NCBI RefSeq assembly: GCF_022430545.2
Contig: NZ_CP092488.2
Location: 744,001 to 808,000, forward strand
Origin: Mycobacterium paraterrae
Lineage (GTDB): Bacteria; Actinomycetota; Actinomycetes; Mycobacteriales; Mycobacteriaceae
Direction of reading: 5' to 3'
Length of the DNA: 64,000 nucleotides
Shown: in pieces, positions 42,881 through 51,016 of the stretch
How the letters are laid out: each line of letters opens with the position of its first letter
Position numbering within the stretch: the stretch's first letter is position 1
Notes under the pieces: generated by a model
Databases searched by the model: none
What the model was told of the DNA's origin: nothing
The model's input: the letters and a program-made list of their open reading frames with translations, nothing else
Position numbers and translations under genes: made by a program

Positions 42881-43708
42881 TCAGGACTGGGACGGACCCG
42901 ACGGCGCCTGCGGTTGCTGACCTGAGCCGTACTCGTGCTGGCCGTGGACAGGGCCGCCCTGGTCACTGGAGTTGCCCTGGCCCGGCGTGTTGGAGCCGGG
43001 CGACGGCGGCGGGCTGAAGCTCGGGAAACCCGTTGGCGGGGTTGGCGATCCGTGCTGCTGGGACTGGACGGAGCTCGGCTGAGGTCCCGGCTGTGCGGGG
43101 AATCCACCGGTCGTCTGGCCGGACGGGTAACCGCCGTACTGCGCCCCGTAGCCGGACTGCTGGTAGGGGGCCTGCTGCTGGCCGTAGTAGCCGCCGTACT
43201 GGCCGTAGTACTGGTCGTACTTCGGACGAGGCGCCGGTGCGGTGATCACGCCCGCGTCGAGCAGGAGAGCGGCGACGGCCAGACCGGCCTGCACGACACC
43301 GGCGGTGACAGCGATCCACAACCCGGCGCCGCGATCCGACGCGTCGACGGTGTCCTGGATGAGCAGCAGCGAGCCCAGAAGCGAGATCGCGGCGACGACG
43401 GCGAGGTAGTTCTTGGCCTTGGGCAACAGACTGACCCCGGCCAGTAGGCCGGCCAGCAACACGAGGTCGACCGGCAGAGTGCTGCCCTTTTCGACGAGCT
43501 CGTCGCCGTTGGGCAGCACACGGGAGACCATCGGGAAGTAGCTGGCCAGGTAGGTCAGCACGCCCAGCACCGCGACCGCAATGGTCAGGTAGTGCTTGAG
43601 GTTGCTCTCGGCGTCCTCCGACTTCGCGAACGACGTCGATGCGGGAGCTCCGTAGGAGCCGGGCGACTGCGCGGGCGGATATCCGGGGTTGCCGGGCGGG
43701 TAAGTCAT
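42881..43708 (-). CDS. Rv0954-like four-helix membrane protein with Gln/Gly/Pro-rich tail
   Basis: The 275-residue protein has a short Pro/Gly N-terminus, four membrane helices between about residues 40 and 155 (TIAVAVLGVLTYLASYF, VDLVLLAGLLAGVSLL, LAVVAAISLLGSLLLI, LWIAVTAGVVQAGLAVAALLL) and a cytosolic tail rich in Tyr, Gln, Gly and Pro (YDQYYGQYGGYYGQQQAPY). The tail looks like a flexible or condensate-prone segment. The family is known as a 34-kDa-antigen homologue; association with division or polar growth proteins is plausible given adjacent perM, but is not shown by sequence. Confidence 0.85.
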   Translation of the reverse strand: MTYPPGNPGYPPAQSPGSYGAPASTSFAKSEDAESNLKHYLTIAVAVLGVLTYLASYFPMVSRVLPNGDELVEKGSTLPVDLVLLAGLLAGVSLLPKAKNYLAVVAAISLLGSLLLIQDTVDASDRGAGLWIAVTAGVVQAGLAVAALLLDAGVITAPAPRPKYDQYYGQYGGYYGQQQAPYQQSGYGAQYGGYPSGQTTGGFPAQPGPQPSSVQSQQHGSPTPPTGFPSFSPPPSPGSNTPGQGNSSDQGGPVHGQHEYGSGQQPQAPSGPSQS

Positions 43709-43924
43709 GGCTTGTCCTGTGCCTTCCGATGCGGTTGGGGCGCCATTGTCGTGCGGCGCTGGTTACTCCCGCGCGCCGCTCCACGCGAGGCTACCTGCAA
43801 ACGCTGGGTCAACGCGGTGGCGACGGCCTGCGCGGGATGTGCGACGCGAGCCGATGAACCACGCTAGCGCACCTCCGACGCGCCGCCGGTCGCCAGTACC
43901 GACCCCGGTGGTTGCCCGCAAGAT

Positions 43925-43938
43925 TGGAACACGTTCTA
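43925..43938. promoter_or_regulatory. KstR-type operator upstream of the LLM oxidoreductase
   Basis: TGGAACACGTTCTA fits the KstR pattern TnnAACnnGTTnnA at every specified position. KstR represses cholesterol-catabolic genes in mycobacteria. The site lies 8 bases before the start codon, where it would block transcription. Confidence 0.7.
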
Positions 43939-43946
43939 ATTCATCC

Positions 43947-44795
43947 ATGGACTACGGGCTTGTGCTGTTCACCAGCGATCGCGGAATCTCCCCGGCGGCG
44001 GCTGCCACTCTTGCCGATAACCACGGGTTCACCACTTTCTATGTGCCCGAACACACCCACATCCCGGTCAAGCGTCAGGCCGCACATCCCACCACCGGTG
44101 ACGAGTCGTTGCCCGACGACCGCTACATGCGCACCCTCGACCCGTGGGTCAGCCTCGGCGCGGCCTGCGCGGTGACGTCGCGAGTGCGGCTGTCGACCGC
44201 GGTCGCCCTGCCTGTCGAGCACGACCCGATCACGCTGGCGAAATCGATCGCCACGCTCGACCACCTCTCCGGCGGGCGGGTCAGCCTGGGTGTCGGGTTC
44301 GGCTGGAACACCGACGAACTGTCCGATCACGGCGTGCCGCCCGGTCGCCGCCGCACGATGCTGCGCGAATACATCGAGGCGATGCGCGCGCTGTGGACCG
44401 AGGAAGAGGCCGCCTACGACGGTGAATTCGTCAACTTCGGGCCCAGCTGGGCGTGGCCCAAGCCCGTCCAGTCGCACATTCCGGTGCTGGTCGGGGCGGC
44501 CGGCACCGAGAAGAACTTCAAGTGGATCGCCCGCAGCGCCGACGGCTGGATCACCACGCCCCGCGACTTCGACATCGACGAGCCGGTGAAGCTGCTGCAG
44601 GACACCTGGGCCGCCGCGGGCCGCGAGGGGGCACCGCAGATCGTCGCCCTGGACTTCAAGCCGGTACCCGAGAAGCTGGCGCACTGGGCCGAGATCGGCG
44701 TCACCGAGGTGTTGTTCGGGCTGCCGGACAAGTCCGAAGATGAGGTGGCCGCATACGTCGAACGATTGGCGGGCAAGCTTGCCGCAGCGGTCTAG
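43947..44795 (+). CDS. F420-dependent LLM-class oxidoreductase
   Basis: The 282-residue luciferase-like TIM-barrel protein (Rv0953c homologue) has MDYGLVLFTSDRGISPAAAATLADNHGFTTFYVPEHTHIP, VRLSTAVALPVEHDPITLAKSIATLDHLSGGRVSLGVGFGW and IPVLVGAAGTEKNFKWIARSADGWITT, typical of the F420-dependent TIGR03619-like group. ATG 43947 sits directly behind the KstR-type box, so it is probably induced by steroid intermediates. The substrate is unknown. A small unknown gene follows after 17 bases. Confidence 0.92.
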   Translation: MDYGLVLFTSDRGISPAAAATLADNHGFTTFYVPEHTHIPVKRQAAHPTTGDESLPDDRYMRTLDPWVSLGAACAVTSRVRLSTAVALPVEHDPITLAKSIATLDHLSGGRVSLGVGFGWNTDELSDHGVPPGRRRTMLREYIEAMRALWTEEEAAYDGEFVNFGPSWAWPKPVQSHIPVLVGAAGTEKNFKWIARSADGWITTPRDFDIDEPVKLLQDTWAAAGREGAPQIVALDFKPVPEKLAHWAEIGVTEVLFGLPDKSEDEVAAYVERLAGKLAAAV

Positions 44796-44812
44796 CTGAC
44801 GGGAGGCACACC

Positions 44813-45199
44813 GTGACCGAGCAGGGCCGGCACTTCCGGTATCGCTACGACACGCGCCTGGCGCCGATGTGGCTCGCCTTCCGGGCCTGGCCCGGCACAC
44901 AGGGCGTCACGATCACCGACGAAGGCCGGTTCGTCGCGCGCTTCGGACCGTTGCGGGTCGACGTGCCGCTGTCCCAGATTCAGGATGCGCATATCACCGG
45001 CCCGTACCGGTGGTGGACGGCGGTGGGTGCGCGGCTGTCGCTGGCCGACGACGGACTGACGTTCGGCACCAACGCGACCCGGGGCGTGTGCATCCACTTC
45101 GAGCCCAGGATTCACCGCGTGATCGGTCTGCGCGACCACTCGGCGCTCAACGTCACCGTCGAGGACTGCGAAGGGTTGGTCGCCGCGCTGAAGGACTAG
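44813..45199 (+). CDS. Conserved-looking 128-residue protein, unknown function
   Basis: GTG 44813 follows a GGGAGG site. The product is mostly beta-strand: FRYRYDTRLAPMWLAFRAWPGTQGVTITDEGRFVARFGPLRVDVPLSQIQDAHITGPYRWWTAVGARLSL. The alternation resembles PH-like (GRAM/YokE) folds, but I see no diagnostic motif. It shares the KstR-box operon with the LLM oxidoreductase, and its last 4 bases overlap the convergent thiolase-like gene. The function is unknown. Confidence 0.72.
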   Translation: MTEQGRHFRYRYDTRLAPMWLAFRAWPGTQGVTITDEGRFVARFGPLRVDVPLSQIQDAHITGPYRWWTAVGARLSLADDGLTFGTNATRGVCIHFEPRIHRVIGLRDHSALNVTVEDCEGLVAALKD

Positions 45200-46725
45200 C
45201 CGACCGCCGCCCGGTTGATGCCTTCGTCGGTCGACGTCACAGTGATCGCAGCGCCCAGGGGGTCGCCGTCGGTCATCAACGCCACCAGGTCGTCGTCCTC
45301 GGTGAGCGCCATGAACCGCGATCCGTCGGTGTCGAGCCGGCCGATGATCACGCCCGTCGTCGTCGGCCAGTCATAGCGGACGGAGTAGGTCTCGATTGTC
45401 CCCGCGCCGTTGGCGTTCCGCGTGACGGAGACCTTCGGCAGCGCCGCGATATCCCGCTGCAGCTCCTTGCTGCGGTCGGGCTCCCACAATCCGGGCTCGG
45501 TCGAATAGACGCCCACCGAATACTTGCTCATCACACCCCCGTTCGCCCCGACCAGGCCGTACGATCCCGGCCTGTCGCGCATCGCGGCCACGGTCTCGGC
45601 GATGCCGTGCAGCGAGTAGCTGTTGCCCGGACCGCCGAAATAGGGCAGGCCGCCCGTCAGCGTCAGACCGCGGGGATCGTCGGCGGCGAGGCCGAACTCG
45701 TCGCACACCGCGAACACCGGGAACGGGAAGCAGCTGTAGAGGTCGAACGTCGCCAGGTTGTCGATGCCGATGCCCGCGCCTCGAAGTGCCTCGGCCACAG
45801 CCTGTTTGGCGGAGTAACTGACGCTGAGATCCTCGCGGTCCAGCAGGTCCTGCTCGGTCTGGTCGGCGTGCCCGCGTAGATACACCCACTTGTCGTCGGC
45901 CACTCCGAGTCGGCGGGCGGCCGACACCGACATCACCAGGGCAGCCGCGCCCTGGTTGACGGTGTCGCGCGCGACCAGGTATCGCGGATACGGGTCGCAG
46001 ATCATCCGGTTCTCGTCGGTGACGGTTTCGATCTCTTCCACCGAGCGTTCCACCGGCGACGACGAAAACGGGTTCTTGGCAGCGACCTTCGAGAACGGCG
46101 CGAACAGCTCGGCCATCGCGCGACGGTAGTCGGCGACGCTGAGTCCGAGCCGGGTACGTCGGGCGTTGTCGAGCAGTCCGTACTGCACGGGCGCTCCGGT
46201 CAGCCCGTGCTTGGCGGTGTATTCGCTCATGTACTGCTCGAAACCGTAACCACGGTCTTCGAGTTGGCCGCCGACGTGTTCGGTGAAGTCCGGCTTGTCG
46301 TCACGACCGGCGAAGTACTTGGCCGTCGACCCCGGCTCAGATCCGAGGATCAACGCGACCTCGACGTCACCGGCGGCGATCGCCCCGGCGAACTCCGTCA
46401 TCAGCTTCTGCGGGCCGTTGCCGCCGATCGGCTCGAGCACCGCCCGTGCCGGGTCAGCGCCGACGCGCTGCGCGACCGAACGGACGTAGTTGTCGGACGC
46501 GCCGAACGGCGGCGAGTTGAACGGCGTGCAGATCTCGAACTGCCGCAGGCCCGCGAACACGTCGATGGCCGCCGCCACTTGGGCCACGTCAACACCGGTG
46601 TCAGCCAATGCAGCGCGGACGGCCTCGGTCGCCAGGTCTACCGCGGACAGCCCGCGATAGCCGGAGTCGTCGATGCGCTCGGTGAACTGGCCGACGCCGA
46701 CGACGACGGGAGTGCGGGGATCCAT
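45196..46725 (-). CDS. Thiolase-like protein type 1 (TLP1-like), catalytic Cys missing
   Basis: The 509-residue protein has a thiolase fold (TPVVVGVGQFTERID at the start; DLYSCFPFPVFAV, GGLPYFGGPGNSYSLHGIAE) plus an extra C-terminal OB-like domain (IETYSVRYDWPTTTGVIIGRLDTDGSRFMALTEDDDLVALM), the layout of mycobacterial thiolase-like proteins with additional C-terminal domain. The nucleophile position that normally carries Cys is occupied by PIGGNGPQKL, and the C-terminal Cys-Gly-Gly motif reads GANGGVMSKYS. Claisen-type thiolysis is therefore unlikely; a lyase or lipid-transfer role is possible. ATG 46725 follows AGGAGG. A KstR-like box upstream suggests steroid-linked expression. Confidence 0.85.
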   Translation of the reverse strand: MDPRTPVVVGVGQFTERIDDSGYRGLSAVDLATEAVRAALADTGVDVAQVAAAIDVFAGLRQFEICTPFNSPPFGASDNYVRSVAQRVGADPARAVLEPIGGNGPQKLMTEFAGAIAAGDVEVALILGSEPGSTAKYFAGRDDKPDFTEHVGGQLEDRGYGFEQYMSEYTAKHGLTGAPVQYGLLDNARRTRLGLSVADYRRAMAELFAPFSKVAAKNPFSSSPVERSVEEIETVTDENRMICDPYPRYLVARDTVNQGAAALVMSVSAARRLGVADDKWVYLRGHADQTEQDLLDREDLSVSYSAKQAVAEALRGAGIGIDNLATFDLYSCFPFPVFAVCDEFGLAADDPRGLTLTGGLPYFGGPGNSYSLHGIAETVAAMRDRPGSYGLVGANGGVMSKYSVGVYSTEPGLWEPDRSKELQRDIAALPKVSVTRNANGAGTIETYSVRYDWPTTTGVIIGRLDTDGSRFMALTEDDDLVALMTDGDPLGAAITVTSTDEGINRAAVG

Positions 46726-46760
46726 CAGACCTCCTGACGAGTGTTAATCAGTCAGGCTAA

Positions 46761-46774
46761 TAGAACGTGTTCCT
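46761..46774. promoter_or_regulatory. KstR-like operator upstream of the thiolase-like gene
   Basis: TAGAACGTGTTCCT matches TnnAACnnGTTnnA except for its last base, with the perfect inner dyad GAACGTGTTC apart from the central GT. It lies 36 bases upstream of the thiolase-like start on the minus strand. Confidence 0.6.
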
Positions 46775-46791
46775 GTTTCCGACTCGGGTAC

Positions 46792-46836
46792 GACGTACAT
46801 CGCCAATGGTGTACATCAATATTGACGTACATCAAT
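46792..46836. promoter_or_regulatory. Triple 16-bp-spaced operator plus promoter of the ATPase cassette
   Basis: GTACATC occurs at 46795, 46811 and 46827, exactly 16 bases apart. Each copy is centred on a near-perfect dyad of the form TGATGTACATCA (the third is TTGA-CGTACA-TCAA). The third copy overlaps a -35 TTGACG (46822-46827), followed 16 bases later by -10 TATTGT (46844-46849). The predicted start site is 46856, the G of the ATPase GTG codon, implying a leaderless message under strong repression. Confidence 0.7.
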
Positions 46837-46855
46837 TCCAGCGTATTGTTGAGAA

Positions 46856-48007
46856 GTGGCTTGGGAGCTCAAACCGATGTCGTTGGTCGTTGGCGGCATT
46901 GTGCAACCGGAAAACGTCGTAGGGCGCGTGCGCGACGTCGCCGATGTCATGGATTCACTCAATGGCAGCGGAGCGGTCCTGGTGGGAGACCGCCGACACG
47001 GCAAGACCTCGTTGTCGCGCGTCGTGCAACGCGATGCCAAATTGGCCGGCGCGGTGGTGGTGGCGGCCAGCGCCGAGCGAGAAACCTACGGCGAGTTTGT
47101 GGCGGCGCTTGCGACAGAGCTCGGCCACCTTGAACCTCGCTGGGCGCAGGAGATGGCGAAACTGCGCGTTACGCTGACGGCGGGCCCGCTCCAAGTAGAA
47201 CGAGACGCCCGTGCCGCGAGCGCGCTGGATGAGCTGCTCGACCGGGTAGTTGCACGCGCCGATGGTCGCCAAGTAGTCCTGTTCGTCGACGAGGTGACCA
47301 TTCTCGCGCGCAACCTTGAACGTCACGATCGCGGCGCGGGTGCCAGCTTCTTGCATGTGTTGCGTCGGTTCCGTCAGAAGCACGGAACCGCGGTCGCGAC
47401 GGTGCTGTCGGGTTCCATTGGCTTCCACCATGTTTCACCCGACGCGCCAAGCACGGTGAACGATATCCGCAAGATCGCGGTAGGCCCGATCCGCTCCGAC
47501 CATGCCGCGTACTTGGCTGAATGCCTGCTCCTGGGGGAGCGGGTACCTGTGGAAGGACGCAGAGCCGTCGCCGAAGCCATCGCCGACGGAGCCGAAAACA
47601 TCCCCTACTACATTCAGCATCTGGTGGCGTCCGCGCTTCGGTCCTGGCGCGACGGTCGCACACCGCTTCGACCTGAAGCGATCTCGCAGTTGGTCGATGA
47701 CGCGCTCGAAAACCCAGTAGACCCATGGGACTTGAAGCATTACCGCAATCGGCTCAGCGACTACTACGGCGACGACGCCGACAACGTCGGCAAGCTTCTC
47801 GATATCTACGCGCACGCCGATCGCCCGCTGACCATTCACGACACCTTCATGAGGCTGCAAAGCGAAGGCAGCTCGATAAACGACCGCACCGAATTGGTAG
47901 CGCTCGTAGAACGTTTAGAGCTCGACCACTATCTGGTCCGGACCGGAGACGCGGACCGATTCGCATCACCGCTGGTGCAGCGGGCATGGCGCATGATGAG
48001 GCGGTGA
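46856..48007 (+). CDS. P-loop ATPase (STAND/AAA type), first gene of a two-ATPase cassette
   Basis: The 383-residue NTPase starts VVGGIVQPENVVGRVRDVADVM, a typical lead-in for STAND/archaeal-type ATPases. Walker A is GDRRHGKTS (residues 44-52) and Walker B is VVLFVDE (140-146, Asp-Glu). Sensor-like TVLSGSIGFHHV and an Arg-rich segment follow, and the C-terminal 80 residues look like a winged helix (LTIHDTFMRLQSEGSSINDRTELVALVERLELDHYLVRTGD). GTG 46856 coincides with the predicted transcript start. ATG 46877, with GGGAG 9 bases upstream, is the alternative. The second ATPase gene follows after 3 bases. I recognise no specific family; defence, signalling or DNA-linked roles are all possible. 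Confidence 0.85.
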   Translation: MAWELKPMSLVVGGIVQPENVVGRVRDVADVMDSLNGSGAVLVGDRRHGKTSLSRVVQRDAKLAGAVVVAASAERETYGEFVAALATELGHLEPRWAQEMAKLRVTLTAGPLQVERDARAASALDELLDRVVARADGRQVVLFVDEVTILARNLERHDRGAGASFLHVLRRFRQKHGTAVATVLSGSIGFHHVSPDAPSTVNDIRKIAVGPIRSDHAAYLAECLLLGERVPVEGRRAVAEAIADGAENIPYYIQHLVASALRSWRDGRTPLRPEAISQLVDDALENPVDPWDLKHYRNRLSDYYGDDADNVGKLLDIYAHADRPLTIHDTFMRLQSEGSSINDRTELVALVERLELDHYLVRTGDADRFASPLVQRAWRMMRR

Positions 48008-48010
48008 CGG

Positions 48011-50089
48011 ATGCACCCGACATTCACACCGTCGGCACTGGCTCCCGACGAACTCGACGCCATCACAGTCGGACGTGCCGCAGTGTTCGACACCTTGGTC
48101 GGCAGAATCAAAGGCGCGGCTCGCGACGGCTCGCGACCGCACACGCTGCTTGTCGCTCCTCGTGGAGGTGGTAAGACCCACACAGTGCATGTTGCGGTGC
48201 ACCGAAGCCTCGCCGACCCCGACACAGCCAAATCCATTTTGCCGGTCTTTATTCCGGAAGATTCATTGGCGATCAGCTCATACACCGACCTCCTGGTCGA
48301 GATAGCGCGGTCGATCGACGACGACCTTGCCGCCAGTGCCCGGGAGATGCGCAGGCAGAAAGACACGGTAGGGATCGAACAAGCGATCAATGCGGCCGCG
48401 GGCGGCCGAATGATCCTGCTGATGATCGAAAACCTCGACAGGGTTTTCGACGGCCTGGGCTCAGGCGGTCAAGGAGCGCTGCGCGCCTGGGTGGAGACAT
48501 CAACCGCCATAACAATTTTCGCGACGGCCCCTATGCTGTTCGCCGGCGTTTCTTCTCGTTCGTATCCCTGGTACGGCTCGTTCATCGTCGAACCACTTCC
48601 CGACCTCACCGTCGACGACGCAATCATGATGCTGAGCAAAGCCGCTCGGCGCAATGACGATCACGAGCTCGCACGCTTTATCGAGTCCACGACAGGACGC
48701 GAGCGTCTTCAAGTCGTTCATCGACTGGCAGGTGGATCACCACGGCTGTGGCATCTTCTTTCCGAAGGAATCGACATCGAGTCTCTCGATGCCCTTGTCC
48801 CCGCAGTGGAGTCACTGCTAGATCGGCTGGCGCCCTATTACCAGCAGCAGCTCTGGCAACTCCCCGGCGGCGAACAACGCCTAGTAGTCGAGCTGGCCCG
48901 CGGTTGGGAACCGCAGACGGTGAGTGATCTCGCAGCGGCCGTTGGCATTTCGAACCAGTCGGCAGCTGCGGCGTTGGGAAGGTTGTCATCCGCTCGGTGG
49001 GTGACATCCAGCAAGGCGCCAACCGGCGACCGCCGAGCGACGTGGTACGACCTCACCGAGCCGCTGCTGCGCTATCACCTGCAGTACCGGGAGGATCGAG
49101 GAAAACCGTTGCGGCTCATCGTCGAGTTCCTGCGCGGCTTCTACTCTCGGGAGCGGTTACTTGCCGAGCTCGCTGAAGCAGTCCCAGATTCGCCCGTCGA
49201 GCGACATCTTCAGCACGCACTAGACGACCGGAACAACTGGTTTGCGGCGGCCGGCTTGAATGATGATCCGACATCCCTCGTCGCCACCGTCCGCACCTGG
49301 ATGATCGACAAACAGCAATCGCTGAGCGACATCGCCGTCGTCCTCGACGCAATACTCGCAGCGGCGCTTGAGATTTCGTACACACGGCCGGTTGCCAAGC
49401 ACCTCAAGCACATCGTGGCAGATGCGATCGCTGCTCAAACAAACGCCGCCACGATTGAAGACAAGGTCCGCGCTTCCCTCCTGCGTCTGCGTCTCCGAGA
49501 ATGGGATGACGATGCAGGCGACGCTCTGTCGGTGTTCGAATTCCTCTGCAGCGCACAAAGAGGTGGCGTACGCGCCCTTGATGACCAGCAATTCGCAGCT
49601 CTACGTGAGCGGCATATCTCAAAGCCCGCGCTGATGCTCCGAATGCTGATGGCGTGGGCGCTGAGGCACGAAGGTCAAGCCGACGATGCTCTGTCCGCTG
49701 TGGACGACATCCTGGACGACATCGACGGGGTAGACGGGGTGGCCGAACCCGATCGAAACGTCGCTTGGGCCTTATGGCTAACTACGATCCCGTTCGCGAA
49801 GAGACTGCCACGGGAACGTGCGGGCAGCGTTGCTGTCGGCTGGACGCTGGCAATGACCCTGCATAGAAATGACGTTCATCCCGAGCAATTCGACACCGTC
49901 ATCGCCGCCTTTACCAAAGACACCCAGGAAACAGTAGCTGCAACGGTGGCGATGGCCGCCCCCGTGTTGGGTGTCGAGATGCCGACCGAGCGTGATCCAC
50001 GTCGATACGTGGACGAAGAATTACTCGCGCCGATCGACCGATTCGTCGCCGATCTAGCGAAAGAGTCGGCAGCAGAATCGGACTCGTGA
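48011..50089 (+). CDS. Large P-loop ATPase with internal winged helix, second gene of cassette
   Basis: The 692-residue protein has Walker A APRGGGKT (residues 49-56), a degenerate Walker B (RMILLMIENLD, about 133-143, with Glu-Asn in place of Asp-Glu), then a MarR-like winged helix (about 290-365: QRLVVELARGWEPQTVSDLAAAVGISNQSAAAALGRLSSARWV) ending in YDLTEPLLRYHLQYRED. The remaining 320 residues are alpha-helical, repeat-like and sensor-like (EDKVRASLLRLRLREWDDDAGDALSVFEF). It is co-transcribed with the first ATPase and ends 7 bases from the convergent sucD stop. Co-encoding of two different ATPases suggests a hetero-complex in which one subunit senses and the other acts. The function is unknown. 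Confidence 0.85.
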   Translation: MHPTFTPSALAPDELDAITVGRAAVFDTLVGRIKGAARDGSRPHTLLVAPRGGGKTHTVHVAVHRSLADPDTAKSILPVFIPEDSLAISSYTDLLVEIARSIDDDLAASAREMRRQKDTVGIEQAINAAAGGRMILLMIENLDRVFDGLGSGGQGALRAWVETSTAITIFATAPMLFAGVSSRSYPWYGSFIVEPLPDLTVDDAIMMLSKAARRNDDHELARFIESTTGRERLQVVHRLAGGSPRLWHLLSEGIDIESLDALVPAVESLLDRLAPYYQQQLWQLPGGEQRLVVELARGWEPQTVSDLAAAVGISNQSAAAALGRLSSARWVTSSKAPTGDRRATWYDLTEPLLRYHLQYREDRGKPLRLIVEFLRGFYSRERLLAELAEAVPDSPVERHLQHALDDRNNWFAAAGLNDDPTSLVATVRTWMIDKQQSLSDIAVVLDAILAAALEISYTRPVAKHLKHIVADAIAAQTNAATIEDKVRASLLRLRLREWDDDAGDALSVFEFLCSAQRGGVRALDDQQFAALRERHISKPALMLRMLMAWALRHEGQADDALSAVDDILDDIDGVDGVAEPDRNVAWALWLTTIPFAKRLPRERAGSVAVGWTLAMTLHRNDVHPEQFDTVIAAFTKDTQETVAATVAMAAPVLGVEMPTERDPRRYVDEELLAPIDRFVADLAKESAAESDS

Positions 50090-50096
50090 CTAACGC

Positions 50097-50999
50097 CTAC
50101 AGGCTCTCCAGGATCTCGCGTGCCAGCGCGGCGGTCTCGGACGGCGTCTTGCCGACCTTCACCCCGGCGGCCTCGAGGGCTTCCTTCTTGGCCTGCGCGG
50201 TGCCCGACGACCCGGACACGATGGCACCGGCGTGGCCCATCGTCTTGCCCTCCGGCGCGGTGAAACCCGCGACGTAGCCGACGACCGGCTTGGAGACGTT
50301 CGCCTTGATGTAGTCGGCCGCCCGCTCCTCGGCGTCGCCACCGATCTCACCGATCATCACGATGACCTTGGTCTCGGGGTCCTTCTCGAACGCCTCGATC
50401 GCGTCGATGTGGGTGGTGCCGATGACCGGGTCACCGCCGATGCCGATCGAGGTGGAGAAACCGAAATCGCGCAGCTCGTACATCATTTGGTAGGTCAGCG
50501 TGCCGGACTTGGACACCAAGCCCACCGGGCCGGGACCGGAGATGTTGGCCGGGGTGATGCCAACCAGGGCCTGCCCCGGGGTGATGATGCCTGGGCAGTT
50601 GGGCCCGATGATCCGGGTCTTGTTGCCCTTGGACTCGTTATAGGCCCACGCATAGGCGCTGTCCTGCACCGGGATTCCCTCGGTGATGACGACCAGCAAC
50701 GGAATCTCGGCATCGATGGCCTCGATGATCGCGTCCTTGGCGTACACCGGCGGAACGAAGATGATCGACACGTCGGCGCCGGTCTTGTCGATAGCCTCCT
50801 TGACGCTGCCGAACACCGGCAGTTCCACGGGCTCGTCGTCGACGTTTTTGTGCGCCACAGTGGTTCCGGCCTTGCGGGCGTTGACGCCGCCGACGATGTG
50901 CGTACCGGCCTTGAGCATCCGGGCAGTGTGCTTGGTGGCCTCCGATCCGGTGATGCCCTGGACGACGACCTTGTTGTCTTTAGTCAGAAAGATTGCCAT
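50097..50999 (-). CDS. sucD: Succinyl-CoA synthetase alpha subunit
   Basis: The 300-residue TCA-cycle subunit has the CoA-binding N-terminal Rossmann domain (VVVQGITGSEATKHTARMLKAGTHIVGGVNARKAG), IIGPNCPGIITPG, SGTLTYQMMYELRDFGFSTSIGIGGDPVIGT and the phosphohistidine loop GKTMGHAGAIVSGSSGTAQAKKEAL (active-site His in MGHAGAI). It pairs with SucC to interconvert succinyl-CoA and succinate with nucleotide phosphorylation. It is downstream of sucC with a 17-base gap. Confidence 0.97.
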   Translation of the reverse strand: MAIFLTKDNKVVVQGITGSEATKHTARMLKAGTHIVGGVNARKAGTTVAHKNVDDEPVELPVFGSVKEAIDKTGADVSIIFVPPVYAKDAIIEAIDAEIPLLVVITEGIPVQDSAYAWAYNESKGNKTRIIGPNCPGIITPGQALVGITPANISGPGPVGLVSKSGTLTYQMMYELRDFGFSTSIGIGGDPVIGTTHIDAIEAFEKDPETKVIVMIGEIGGDAEERAADYIKANVSKPVVGYVAGFTAPEGKTMGHAGAIVSGSSGTAQAKKEALEAAGVKVGKTPSETAALAREILESL

Positions 51000-51016
51000 G
51001 AGGTCATGTCTCCTTT

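Noticed and set aside
46726..50096. Searched the ATPase cassette edges for insertion-sequence ends, tRNA targets or attachment repeats
   Set aside because: No inverted terminal repeats, transposase or tRNA seen; the insertion mechanism is not visible.
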